From a virus: 39,902 nucleotides of DNA. Of the stretch, positions 22,729 to 29,685 are shown in pieces. The DNA is taken from the IMG/VR virus record IMGVR_UViG_3300032092_000082, positions 1-39,902 of that record; one strand, given 5' to 3'. The translations under genes were made by a program, and so were the position numbers. The notes beneath the pieces are model-generated. The model saw only the letters and a list, made by a program, of their open reading frames with translations, was not told where the DNA came from and did not search any database. Position 1 is the stretch's first letter; every line of letters begins with the position of its first letter.

Positions 22729-23237
22729 TTCTCGACTGGATTCGGGTGGCAGAGGAGCGAGAGGGGCCGAGGCTCAGCATCGAACTCGTCCCCCGCACCT
22801 GCTGGTACAGCAACGTGCGGAGCAACGTATCCGCTGCGGACTGGGAGAAGTGCAAGCAGTTCGTCCGCAAGCGCTCCGGCGATCGCTGCGAGGTATGCGG
22901 CGGCAAGGGTCCGAAGTGGCCGGTTGAGTGTCACGAAATCTGGGACTACGACGACGACGAGTCTCGTCAGACCCTCATGGGTCTCATTGCCCTCTGCCCC
23001 GACTGCCACGAGGTCAAGCACATTGGACGGGTGTCCGTAACCGAGGGCCCTCCAGGAATCGTCCGCTGCCTTGAGCACTTGGGCAGGGTCAATGGATGGG
23101 ACCTCGAGACCTGCGAGGCGTACGTCAAAAACGAGTTCCACATCCACGCACTCCGCTCGCTCTCCGAGTGGGAGTTGGACGTCTCGTGGCTCTCGTTCCT
23201 CGGTATCGAGACCGGCGATCTGGACAGGAGTCGGTGA
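22725..23237 (+). CDS. HNH endonuclease
   Basis: 170 aa, ATG 22725. The HNH core shows CEVCGGKGPKWPVECHEIW (first zinc pair and the catalytic His in the ECHE element), then LIALCPDCHEVKH (second zinc pair and the closing His). A conserved preceding block, CWYSNVRSNVSAADWEKC, is typical of this subfamily. A C-terminal helical part of ~60 residues follows. It may be a free-standing nuclease; no terminase is adjacent, so a packaging role is not suggested. ATGA coupling to the next gene. Confidence 0.88.
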   Translation: MILDWIRVAEEREGPRLSIELVPRTCWYSNVRSNVSAADWEKCKQFVRKRSGDRCEVCGGKGPKWPVECHEIWDYDDDESRQTLMGLIALCPDCHEVKHIGRVSVTEGPPGIVRCLEHLGRVNGWDLETCEAYVKNEFHIHALRSLSEWELDVSWLSFLGIETGDLDRSR

Positions 23238-23404
23238 TGGACCTGAGCGACGTCCTCGAAGACCTCAAAGAGCGCCTGCATCGCGCAGACGACGAACTCC
23301 AGGCGATCAGTCTTGAAGTCCCGAAAGATGAGCGGCTGCGACTCCTGGGCAAGGCGGAAGGGGTCCGTCTCGCGCTCTCGTACATCCGGGAGTACGAGTC
23401 TTGA
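23237..23404 (+). CDS. Small helical protein, 55 aa
   Basis: ATG 23237 overlaps the HNH stop. Two amphipathic helices (VLEDLKERLHRADDELQAI and ERLRLLGKAEGVRLALSYI) suggest a small coiled-coil or helical-hairpin protein. It directly precedes the HicA-like gene, so a partner or antitoxin role could be considered, but no DNA-binding motif is seen. Confidence 0.65.
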   Translation: MDLSDVLEDLKERLHRADDELQAISLEVPKDERLRLLGKAEGVRLALSYIREYES

Positions 23405-23607
23405 GGACCACTCCAACGATCAGAGCCTGGAAGAAGCGTCTCAAGGGAACCGGCTGCACCATCACAGTCACCAGGGGGGGTCACCTGTGCATCACGTGTC
23501 CAAATGGGTATCGGTACTTCACCGGAGCAACGCCGTCCGACCGACGAGCAACCATCAACGCCATCAAGGACATCTCGCGGCATGGCGGCGTGGAGTTGCG
23601 CGTGTAG
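23401..23607 (+). CDS. HicA-like small RNA-binding protein
   Basis: 68 aa from TTG 23401, which overlaps the previous stop. The pattern WKKRLKGTGCTITVTRGGHL followed by TCPNGYRYFTGATPSDRRA resembles the HicA fold (dsRBD-like), including the G-H element where HicA toxins keep their catalytic His (GGHL). It is larger in the loop than typical HicA, and no HicB antitoxin follows. Many phages carry such solitary HicA-like proteins. Last gene of the + strand arm. Confidence 0.68.
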   Translation: MRTTPTIRAWKKRLKGTGCTITVTRGGHLCITCPNGYRYFTGATPSDRRATINAIKDISRHGGVELRV

Positions 23608-23664
23608 AACTCCTGCTAGAGAGGGTCCTGACGGCCGAGCCGGCGAGGTGGCTCTAGCCGCCCA
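23608..23664. other. Convergent intergenic region
   Basis: A 57-nt gap between the ends of the two arms. It contains CTAGAG and CTCTAG 30 nt apart and GAGCC/GGCTC, which could form a weak branched hairpin, but there is no T-run and no strong terminator. Transcripts from the two arms may therefore overlap here. Confidence 0.4.
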
Positions 23665-24669
23665 TCACTCCCAGGCTCGACGGTCACCGATCCATTCGCC
23701 ACTGATTGCTGGTAGTGCCGAGAATTCGACGGCCATTCCATCCGCCGAACTCTCTCGGAACACGACGACGGCGCCGCTTTGATAGCCAAGCGCCTTCGCG
23801 TGTCCACACCCGTGGCGCACGCCCTCGAACCAGGGTTCGCTGGAGTCGTTGGCGTTCCCGGTGTCATTGGAGTCGTAGAGCGTCTTAACCTCGAGCGGCG
23901 TCAACTCTCCAACCCCGGCATACAAAGTCTTGGCGGTGAGCTGGATTTGGTTGACGTAGTCATCGCCATAGGCAGTCCCGTCGCCACCAACCTGAATAGG
24001 CGAGCCATCCCAGTCGTACGAAGACGTCGGAACCGTATCGTCGTACCCGCTGTACCGGACCAGGACCATCGGGTTCCCGAGCTTGGACAGTTCCGCAATC
24101 CAGTGCGGGAAGTCTGAGATCAAGAGAGAGCTGTTGCTGCTGTAAGAACCGGAGCCGTCGATTACACAGACGATCGCCCCGCCCGACACGGCATTATCGA
24201 CGGCCGTCTTAAGTGGAGTCAGCTCGGCGGCGTCGGTAGACATCGCCCACATTGACGAGTGGTTGGCCGCGCTCGTGGCATAACTCAACGAGTTTGAGGG
24301 TCGAGTGGTGTTGGTTACCAGCGAGAGCACGGTGCACCACCTGTGATAACCGTTGTGCCCGTTGTAGATGGCGGCAGGAACTGACGACTCCAGCGCCACC
24401 GGATCCAGTGGGGCTGCCTTCACGTTCCACTGACACTCAAAGAAGCGCCAGTTGTACGCGAAGAGTGCCGCCATCCCCTCAAACCACTCGGCGGAATTGG
24501 CGGGCCCAACCGGAGTGGTCGAACTCCACTCCGAGGCGGTTGGGCTTCCGCGCCGAAAGCCGATTCGGGCCGCCCCTCCAGCATACTTCTGTGTACTTTC
24601 GTTGTAGCTCAAGTAGTGCCACGTGTGGTGAACCAACCCGTCGTAACCCAGAACCGGAAGAAACGGCAT
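23665..24669 (-). CDS. Probable virion-associated protein, 334 aa
   Basis: ATG 24669 directly follows the stop of the deaminase-family gene. Rich in Ser, Gly, Trp and Tyr and poor in Lys, as in tail or receptor-binding proteins. A hydrophobic strand followed by VIDGSGSYSS (D-G-S-G-S) resembles the MIDAS of VWA domains, and VLVRYSGYDD could be the next strand, but the other MIDAS residues are not certain. The C-terminal LTPLEVKTLYDSND and EPWFEGVRHGCGHAKALGY are unrecognised. Structural role is inferred from composition and from the next structural-type gene on the same strand. Confidence 0.65.
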   Translation of the reverse strand: MPFLPVLGYDGLVHHTWHYLSYNESTQKYAGGAARIGFRRGSPTASEWSSTTPVGPANSAEWFEGMAALFAYNWRFFECQWNVKAAPLDPVALESSVPAAIYNGHNGYHRWCTVLSLVTNTTRPSNSLSYATSAANHSSMWAMSTDAAELTPLKTAVDNAVSGGAIVCVIDGSGSYSSNSSLLISDFPHWIAELSKLGNPMVLVRYSGYDDTVPTSSYDWDGSPIQVGGDGTAYGDDYVNQIQLTAKTLYAGVGELTPLEVKTLYDSNDTGNANDSSEPWFEGVRHGCGHAKALGYQSGAVVVFRESSADGMAVEFSALPAISGEWIGDRRAWE

Positions 24670-25200
24670 CTACGGAACCTGGATCGTGTAGTCGGACTCC
24701 ATCGGGCCGGTCTGATTCTGATACGAGCCTGAATAGGTCTCAAGGGGCGTGCTGCCACGCTGAATCGAGACCTGGGCGATCCTCATGCCGGCGTGAAGTG
24801 TGATGCTCCAGGGGGCGCCGTTCCTGACGACGAGCGTCAGAACTCCGTTGAATCCCGAGTCAACAACGCCGGTACTCACCTCAAGGCCGATTCGCGCGAG
24901 CCCCGACTTTGGCATCACGAAGATCGCCAGTGGCGGCTGGATCTCGATGTACTCCTGGGTGGCGGCCAGGATTGTCTCGCCTGGGGCGAGGACGATGGTC
25001 TCGTCCTCGTGTAGGGACGTGTGGTTCGGGGTGATGCTCGCCGTGTCGAGCGAAGTGATCGACCCCTCGAACGTCCGGTACTTGGAGTCGAGATGCACGT
25101 CCAAACCAGAGGGGTTCAGGCACTCCTCGTGGAACGGGTCGATGCGGAGCTCCCGACCGCGACGGATCAGCGAGTCGATATCTCGATCTGACAGGAACAT
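24670..25200 (-). CDS. dCTP deaminase/dUTPase-family enzyme, catalytic Glu replaced
   Basis: 176 aa. Family members act on dCTP or dUTP to control dUMP supply and keep uracil out of DNA. Visible motifs: MFLSDRDIDSLIRRG and NPSGLDVHLD (N-terminal dCTP-deaminase signature), PKSGLARIGLEVSTGVVDSG, GMRIAQVSI, and the C-terminal YSGSYQNQTGP. In dCTP deaminases the strand after this block reads LE (E138 in E. coli Dcd); here it reads LTLVVRN, so the catalytic Glu is Val. The Asp of VVDSGFNG, the dUTPase water-activating residue, is kept. It may thus be a dUTPase only, or inactive. ATG 25200 behind AGGAGAG. Confidence 0.88.
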   Translation of the reverse strand: MFLSDRDIDSLIRRGRELRIDPFHEECLNPSGLDVHLDSKYRTFEGSITSLDTASITPNHTSLHEDETIVLAPGETILAATQEYIEIQPPLAIFVMPKSGLARIGLEVSTGVVDSGFNGVLTLVVRNGAPWSITLHAGMRIAQVSIQRGSTPLETYSGSYQNQTGPMESDYTIQVP

Positions 25201-25209
25201 CTCTCTCTC

Positions 25210-26571
25210 CTAGCTTCCAACTGCCGTAAACGTGCGGTCGTCGCCTTCCAGCAGGCCCTCAAGGTTGGGGGCTCCGAAGGAAAGCGGGGTGATGTAGTAG
25301 TAGCCGTCTCGGGGCGTGTCGAAGGGGGCGTCGGGTCCCGTTCCGTAGAGATCGGTGCTCTGCAAGAGGATCCCAACTGCGGCCTTCTGTCCATGAAGGG
25401 TGATCTTGTAGGCGACGGTTGAACCCGGGAAGTCCGGGCCGTTGAACCACGACAAGGGCGGCTGGTGCTCCAATCGGGCAACCGTCTGAAATTCGTACCC
25501 CTGAATGGCTGTAACCAGCGCCGCGCCATCGGTGTCGTTCTTGTAGACCATGCCGACAAGAACTGGCTCGTCGTTCCAGAGCGTGTTGGCCCAGAACTCC
25601 GGCAAGCCGTAGGCGTTTAGCCACAAGCCCCAGCCTGTGGCGTTGTAGTCGAACTTCATTGAGGTTCCTTCGGGGCTGAGAAGGAGCTGCCACCCCCGAA
25701 TCTCCAAGCCGGCCCCAGTCTCAACAATGCGGAGCCATCCTAGCTCGTTGGTCACCTCTGTTTCGTTCGTCATGCAATACATCGAGTTGTCTGAACGAAC
25801 CAAGGGCCCCTGCCACCCGGTCAGAAGGCCATTCAACTCGGATGCGGTGTAGCTGCTGAAGGGGAGCCCGGACATACATGTGACCGTGCAGACTTCGGGC
25901 GCACCAGTGATTCCGTATCCACTTCGCGCAACCCTGATGTACGCATTGTTATGCCTACCGTAATAGAGGTAGTCATCCGTCATGAAGGTGCCGTAGGCAT
26001 CCCTGTGTGTCTGAGCGATGTCGGTGTTCGGTTGGGACTGGACGAGGGTTGCGCCACCAGCACCGACCGAATAGGTGTCGAACGAGGTGATCCCCTGATT
26101 TCCACCCATTCGGTCGTTGGGTGCGGCGTTGACGAAGTAGTTGTCGCCGGTCTTCCAGACCGAGTTTCCACCAGAGGAGGGGAGGGCTTGCAGGATTTCG
26201 ACGTCCATCCCAGTCACACGAAAGACGTAAGCGGCGCATCCTGAGAGGGAGCCGACGTGATCGTCGGCGGCGTCAATCCCGACCACGACGATTCCGTGGG
26301 CTGGAAAGGAGTGACTCACGGTGTTGCGGGCGTAGCCGTTCTCGGTCATGAATGTCTCGAGCGGTCCCACCTGGCCATCCATGGTGGCAACACGGGCGTG
26401 CATCTCGGAGCCGGTGCCGGTGTAGGTGGAAAAGAGAACGAGTATCCGTTCGTCGTCAATGCGCGCCTGGACGCCATACTCAGCATACGTCCTGTAGTTG
26501 GATGGGTTGCTCGGGCTGTCCCACCAGTGGTCTTCGCTATGCACTGCGAAGAACTCGTTGCTCCACTCCAT
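25210..26571 (-). CDS. Tail/adhesin-type structural protein, 453 aa
   Basis: ATG 26571 has a near-perfect AGGAGGTGA upstream, unlike most neighbours and suggesting high expression. The sequence is beta-rich with many Trp, Tyr, Gly and Asn. Repeated short strands such as ILVLFSTYTGTGSE, IVVVGIDAADDH, YFVNAAPND and SMYCMTNETEV look like blades of a beta-propeller or stacked beta-sandwiches. No catalytic motif. Composition resembles the 665-aa protein at 37527. Likely a tail-tip or receptor-binding component, by inference only. Confidence 0.68.
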   Translation of the reverse strand: MEWSNEFFAVHSEDHWWDSPSNPSNYRTYAEYGVQARIDDERILVLFSTYTGTGSEMHARVATMDGQVGPLETFMTENGYARNTVSHSFPAHGIVVVGIDAADDHVGSLSGCAAYVFRVTGMDVEILQALPSSGGNSVWKTGDNYFVNAAPNDRMGGNQGITSFDTYSVGAGGATLVQSQPNTDIAQTHRDAYGTFMTDDYLYYGRHNNAYIRVARSGYGITGAPEVCTVTCMSGLPFSSYTASELNGLLTGWQGPLVRSDNSMYCMTNETEVTNELGWLRIVETGAGLEIRGWQLLLSPEGTSMKFDYNATGWGLWLNAYGLPEFWANTLWNDEPVLVGMVYKNDTDGAALVTAIQGYEFQTVARLEHQPPLSWFNGPDFPGSTVAYKITLHGQKAAVGILLQSTDLYGTGPDAPFDTPRDGYYYITPLSFGAPNLEGLLEGDDRTFTAVGS

Positions 26572-26615
26572 GATTCACCTCCTCCCTGAGGTATCGACGC
26601 CTGGTTGATCTCGAC

Positions 26616-27194
26616 TCAGGTGGCTAGGGCCTTGTGGAGGAACTCCCCCACGGACGCCACGCGCCGGCCGGGGGCCACTTCGCAGTCCTGGTTCCACGGG
26701 CGGTCGATCAGGTAGGCGTCCGTGCCTGCGGCCACCAGGGCCTCGTAGTTGGCGGGCTTGTCCTCACACATGACGTCGGTTCGGACGACCGTCTTGTCTT
26801 TGGCGAACGTCAATGAGTGGAACGGGATGTCCATCTTGAGGAGCCACCTCATGGTGTTCCGCTTGGAGGCGAACGGGGTTGTTCCGAAACCCCGATCGGT
26901 GATGATGTGAATCTCGTGCCCAGCGGCATAGGCGGCCCGAACGTCCTCGTCCGCACGATCCAGACACCCGCCCGAACCGAACAAGACTCCAATGTCCGCC
27001 GCGCGGTTGCAGTGGAGCAGGAACTCCTCGTCGGTCAGCCCCCAGTCCTCGTAGAAGCCCCAGTGCGTTGCATCCTTGTGGAGCTGATCTGGGTGAAGCC
27101 CTTCGTAGGACTCGAGGTAGTGCCGCAAGGAGTCGGCGAAGTCGTACATGCAACCATCAAGGTCGATTCCGATGCGCGTCCGCTTGTCAACCAT
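26616..27194 (-). CDS. HAD-family 5'-nucleotidase-like phosphatase
   Basis: 192 aa. The N-terminus RIGIDLDGCMYDF is HAD motif I with both Asp residues (DLD). HIITDRGF is motif II and the region DVMCEDKPANYE with a later YLIDRPWN supplies the motif III/IV acidic residues. The layout matches the NT5C/deoxyribonucleotidase-like group, which hydrolyses nucleoside monophosphates. Together with the deaminase-family enzyme it suggests nucleotide-pool control. ATG 27194 has no strong ribosome-binding site, since the upstream gene ends 3 nt away. A 6-bp inverted repeat (CCTGAG/CTCAGG, 26585-26620) overlaps its stop. Confidence 0.85.
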   Translation of the reverse strand: MVDKRTRIGIDLDGCMYDFADSLRHYLESYEGLHPDQLHKDATHWGFYEDWGLTDEEFLLHCNRAADIGVLFGSGGCLDRADEDVRAAYAAGHEIHIITDRGFGTTPFASKRNTMRWLLKMDIPFHSLTFAKDKTVVRTDVMCEDKPANYEALVAAGTDAYLIDRPWNQDCEVAPGRRVASVGEFLHKALAT

Positions 27195-27197
27195 TTG

Positions 27198-27485
27198 TCA
27201 ACCAATCCTTCGCCCGTGAAACCAGATGCGATTGCCGGCTACCCCTGTGAAGCCGGTGGCTGTTGGCCTTACCTCAGACAGGCACCAGAGATGGTTCTCT
27301 GTCGGACACGCGGAACACATCGTCTGAAGGGACGTCTTGCCCAGCGACTTGATGATCTTCGCCATCTCGTTCCCAGTGCGGGCGTTCTGCTCCTTGACCA
27401 GTGGCGCAAAGTCCACCTCGTAAGGCTTGCCCTTGCAGGGAACCTCGGTCTCGTCGTTGGGTGGAATGCGCTGCTTCAGGCTCAC
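27198..27485 (-). CDS. Hypothetical Cys-containing protein, 95 aa
   Basis: GTG 27485 overlaps the stop of the small upstream gene. The basic N-terminus contains CKGKPYEVDFAPLVKEQNAR; the C-terminal half has QTMCSACPTENHLWCL, a possible zinc site (C-x2-C-x7-C). Function unknown. Confidence 0.68.
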   Translation of the reverse strand: MSLKQRIPPNDETEVPCKGKPYEVDFAPLVKEQNARTGNEMAKIIKSLGKTSLQTMCSACPTENHLWCLSEVRPTATGFTGVAGNRIWFHGRRIG

Positions 27486-27607
27486 TTAACCCCAGTCCCC
27501 TTCTTCTTTGCTTCTTCCTTGCGACGCTTCTCGGCCTCCTCGTACTTGGCCTCACGCATCGCCCTGAGCTGATCAGACTTCGATGTTCCGCCCGTCTTCT
27601 TGGCCAT
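27482..27607 (-). CDS. Small Lys/Glu-rich protein, 41 aa
   Basis: ATG 27607 to TGA 27482. The product starts MAKKTGGTSKSDQLRAMREA and ends in a Lys/Glu coiled coil. It overlaps both neighbours by 3-4 nt, the coupled arrangement used across this arm, which is the main support for its reality. Confidence 0.6.
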   Translation of the reverse strand: MAKKTGGTSKSDQLRAMREAKYEEAEKRRKEEAKKKGTGVK

Positions 27608-27735
27608 CAGCCGACGTCCTGACTGGCCTCGGCTGCCGCCAGGGCCTTGCGGCAGTTCTCCGAGCAGTAGCCCGATCCCCTGAAGATGGCGATGCGGATC
27701 TGCTGCTTGCAGTTCTGGCAGGTGTCGCTACTCAT
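27607..27735 (-). CDS. Small zinc-finger protein, 42 aa
   Basis: ATG 27735 to TGA 27607. CQNCKQQIRIAIFRG followed by YCSENCRKAL gives a C-x2-C / C-x3-C zinc knuckle, like the minimal FCS/MYND-type fingers. Overlaps the HNH gene's stop as ATGA. Probable nucleic-acid or protein binder. Confidence 0.66.
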   Translation of the reverse strand: MSSDTCQNCKQQIRIAIFRGSGYCSENCRKALAAAEASQDVG

Positions 27736-28127
27736 TTCACATACTCCTCAGTCTTCATGCAGTGGTAGCAAGCGTCCGGGTACTGGCCGTGCTCACAGAG
27801 TCCCGAGCGAGCGAACTCGCTCTTGCGCTGACGCCAAAGCGCCATGCCAGTAACGCCTGGTAGCTCAATGAGATCCCAGAGCAGAACCTGGGCGACCTGC
27901 TTCGGGATGATGACGCCCTTCGCGTTCGGGGCCCCATGGACGAAGTCGTGGCAGCGCCGGCAGAGCGAGATGAGGTTTCCTGGAACGTCGTCAGAGCTGC
28001 CTCGTCGATAGCGGATGTGGTGTGGGTCGACCGGCACGCCAACTCGTCCACACCAGCGACAACGGCCACCGTCTCGCTCGAGGACCTCCTGCTTGAGGAT
28101 CCGGTCCAGCCCGTCATAGCGCCCCAT
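27732..28127 (-). CDS. HNH endonuclease
   Basis: 131 aa from ATG 28127; TTG 28142 in the same frame is an alternative with a poorer ribosome-binding site. Core: CRWCGRVGVPVDPHHIRYRRG and NLISLCRRCHDFVHG, with two CxxC pairs, the catalytic His of the DPHH element, Asn and the final His. A C-terminal CEHGQYPDACYHC adds another possible zinc knuckle. Unrelated in detail to the + strand HNH at 22725. Overlaps the nucleotidyltransferase gene by 14 nt. Confidence 0.88.
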   Translation of the reverse strand: MGRYDGLDRILKQEVLERDGGRCRWCGRVGVPVDPHHIRYRRGSSDDVPGNLISLCRRCHDFVHGAPNAKGVIIPKQVAQVLLWDLIELPGVTGMALWRQRKSEFARSGLCEHGQYPDACYHCMKTEEYVK

Positions 28128-28932
28128 CAAACCAAGCCTCAATGTGGACGCGTGTCAGGAAGTCGTTGACCTTCTGCCAATCCGCATGCTCGGGTACGTC
28201 TGCGGAGTCCAGGGTCTCCCTGAGCTCCTCCTCGAGGTCGATCGCAACCGACATGATCTCCTTGTAGGAGTAGCGGCCGGCTCGCACCGCCCTCAGCATC
28301 TCGCCGTCCGCCCCAGGGATGGGCAAAGTAATTCGACCCTCCGTCAGGAACTCACACCCCTGGATTCCGAGGCGCAGCATGTGCATCGCGAACTTGGTGT
28401 CGTAGCCAAACTGGGCGACCAACTCAGGCCGATTGGATCGAGGTGCCCGAAGGCCAGCCCGCGAATCCTCCATCCGCTTCCGCTGGGCGTCCATGTATCC
28501 CAGGAAGCGACGGCCTGCCGACTTGGTCACGAAGTTGTCGCTGAACTTCAGCAACTCGTCTCCAGAGCGAGTCGAGTACATGCGCTCGGGCGGAGTGAAC
28601 AGCGAGACCAGGATCGAGGGATTTCCAGCGGACGCCAGTTCCACGAACTTGTGAAGCGAGTGGATGCTGAGGTCGATATCCCCAGCCTTAGAACGCTCCC
28701 CATTCTCGGCCGTGCGCCAGACCAGTGACGAGAAGGGCCGCAACCCCAGGACTTCATTCGCTGGCATGAGAGAGATGCCCAGGTAGTCCAGGTCGCCCCC
28801 GTCGGCGCTACTGGTTCCGTAGACCGAAGATCCAGTCTCGGCGAGGAACATGATTCGACTGGCAGCCTTTGGATACGCGTCCCAATCAGAGCAGTACTTG
28901 CCCTCGGGGAGAACCAGGTTGCCAACGATCAC
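28114..28932 (-). CDS. Predicted nucleotidyltransferase (RlaP/YcgL-like)
   Basis: 272 aa, GTG 28932. The pol-beta-type active site is visible as ETGSSVYGTSSADGGDLDYLGI (G-S then D-x-D, positions ~32-53). A helical C-terminal part with YDTKFAMHMLRLGIQG and LPIPGADGEMLRAVRAGRY follows the pattern of the COG3541/PF10127 family (RNA ligase-associated RlaP, YcgL). Members are predicted to transfer nucleotides to an unknown acceptor, possibly RNA ends. The only ligase in the window is the DNA ligase 25 kb away, so partnership is speculative. Confidence 0.82.
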   Translation of the reverse strand: MIVGNLVLPEGKYCSDWDAYPKAASRIMFLAETGSSVYGTSSADGGDLDYLGISLMPANEVLGLRPFSSLVWRTAENGERSKAGDIDLSIHSLHKFVELASAGNPSILVSLFTPPERMYSTRSGDELLKFSDNFVTKSAGRRFLGYMDAQRKRMEDSRAGLRAPRSNRPELVAQFGYDTKFAMHMLRLGIQGCEFLTEGRITLPIPGADGEMLRAVRAGRYSYKEIMSVAIDLEEELRETLDSADVPEHADWQKVNDFLTRVHIEAWFDGAL

Positions 28933-29087
28933 TTCGCCTCGCCCCCCCAGACGTGAAGGCGAAAGGGGCCGCCCGAGGCGTTGAACTGCTGCTCGAAGTT
29001 GAGGGCGTCTTCAGCGGTCGCCAGATCGAGCGTGCCCCGCCCAACGGTCTCGCCAAACGCGATTACGTCCATGACGAAAACAGGCAT
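28929..29087 (-). CDS. Hypothetical protein, 52 aa
   Basis: ATG 29087 to TGA 28929, overlapping both neighbours. Starts MPVFVMDVIAFGETVGRGTL, then helix and a final FRLHVWGGEAK strand; compact alpha/beta. No motif. Its overlap-coupled position is the main support. Confidence 0.62.
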   Translation of the reverse strand: MPVFVMDVIAFGETVGRGTLDLATAEDALNFEQQFNASGGPFRLHVWGGEAK

Positions 29088-29503
29088 CAGAAGCCCACCT
29101 CGTCGTCGCTGGCTGCGACGGGAGTCGCGTCCCAGTGGTCAGCCGTGCGGCCAAACGAAACCCCGAGCTCCTCGGACTCCTCAGCTGTCGGGACTGACTT
29201 AGCACTCGCGGAGCCCCCAACGCCGTCATCAGCCTCTTCGGGAGCGAAGTGCGACACCAGCTGAACTGACTCCAGTCCAAAGATGTGGTGACGCGACAAG
29301 CCCCCCTTGCGATCTTCCTCGTAGCGGACGTTCTTGACCCTCACCTCCAGCATCAAACGGAGGTGAGTGCCACGTGCGTAGCCCTCAGCCATCTCCATCG
29401 TGATGGCCGGCAGTTTCGCCATCATCGAGGTCACGAACTCACCCTCGAACTTGGCTACCGCAATGGGTTCGCCAGGTTCGTACTCACGAGTCTCGTCAGT
29501 CAT
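29087..29503 (-). CDS. Hypothetical protein with SSB-like acidic end, 138 aa
   Basis: ATG 29503. The N-terminal ~90 residues are beta-rich (THLRLMLEVRVKNVRYEED, HHIFGLESVQLVSHF), compatible with a small OB- or jelly-like fold. The C-terminal third is Ser/Asp/Glu-rich and ends DDEVGF, similar to the acidic-aromatic tail of single-strand binding proteins. Sits in the replication block. Function not established. Confidence 0.7.
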   Translation of the reverse strand: MTDETREYEPGEPIAVAKFEGEFVTSMMAKLPAITMEMAEGYARGTHLRLMLEVRVKNVRYEEDRKGGLSRHHIFGLESVQLVSHFAPEEADDGVGGSASAKSVPTAEESEELGVSFGRTADHWDATPVAASDDEVGF

Positions 29504-29685
29504 GCCTTTGCCCTTCCCCCCACGCGAGGGTCGTCGACGCCCGGAACCAGGCGCGAGCGAAGCGAGCGAGGCCCGAAGGGCCGGTCCTGGTGAGGACGTC
29601 GCGCGATCCCTCGCGTCTTGGCAGCCTGTTTCATCCCCTGCTCCTGTTCCTGCACAAAGCGAACATTAGCGAACATCTGCTTCAC
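29500..29685 (-). CDS. Doubtful small basic ORF, 61 aa or 44 aa
   Basis: GTG 29685 or, with a better ribosome-binding site (AGGAGCAGGGG), ATG 29634. The product is Arg/Gln-rich and low in folding motifs. The underlying DNA holds GCGAGCGAAGCGAGCG and the hairpin GGCCC-GAA-GGGCC (29570-29582), so this may be a structured spacer rather than a gene. Its ATGA overlap with the next gene is the only positive argument. Confidence 0.35.
   Translation of the reverse strand: MKQMFANVRFVQEQEQGMKQAAKTRGIARRPHQDRPFGPRSLRSRLVPGVDDPRVGGRAKA

Noticed and set aside
24252-24803. + strand ORF of 183 codons
   Set aside because: Arg/Ser/Thr-rich antisense frame of the 334-aa protein and deaminase genes, crossing the boundary between them; no start signal.
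26817-27572. + strand ORF of 251 codons in the - strand arm
   Set aside because: It lies opposite the HAD nucleotidase and three coupled small genes that have motifs and proper overlaps; no promoter or Shine-Dalgarno.
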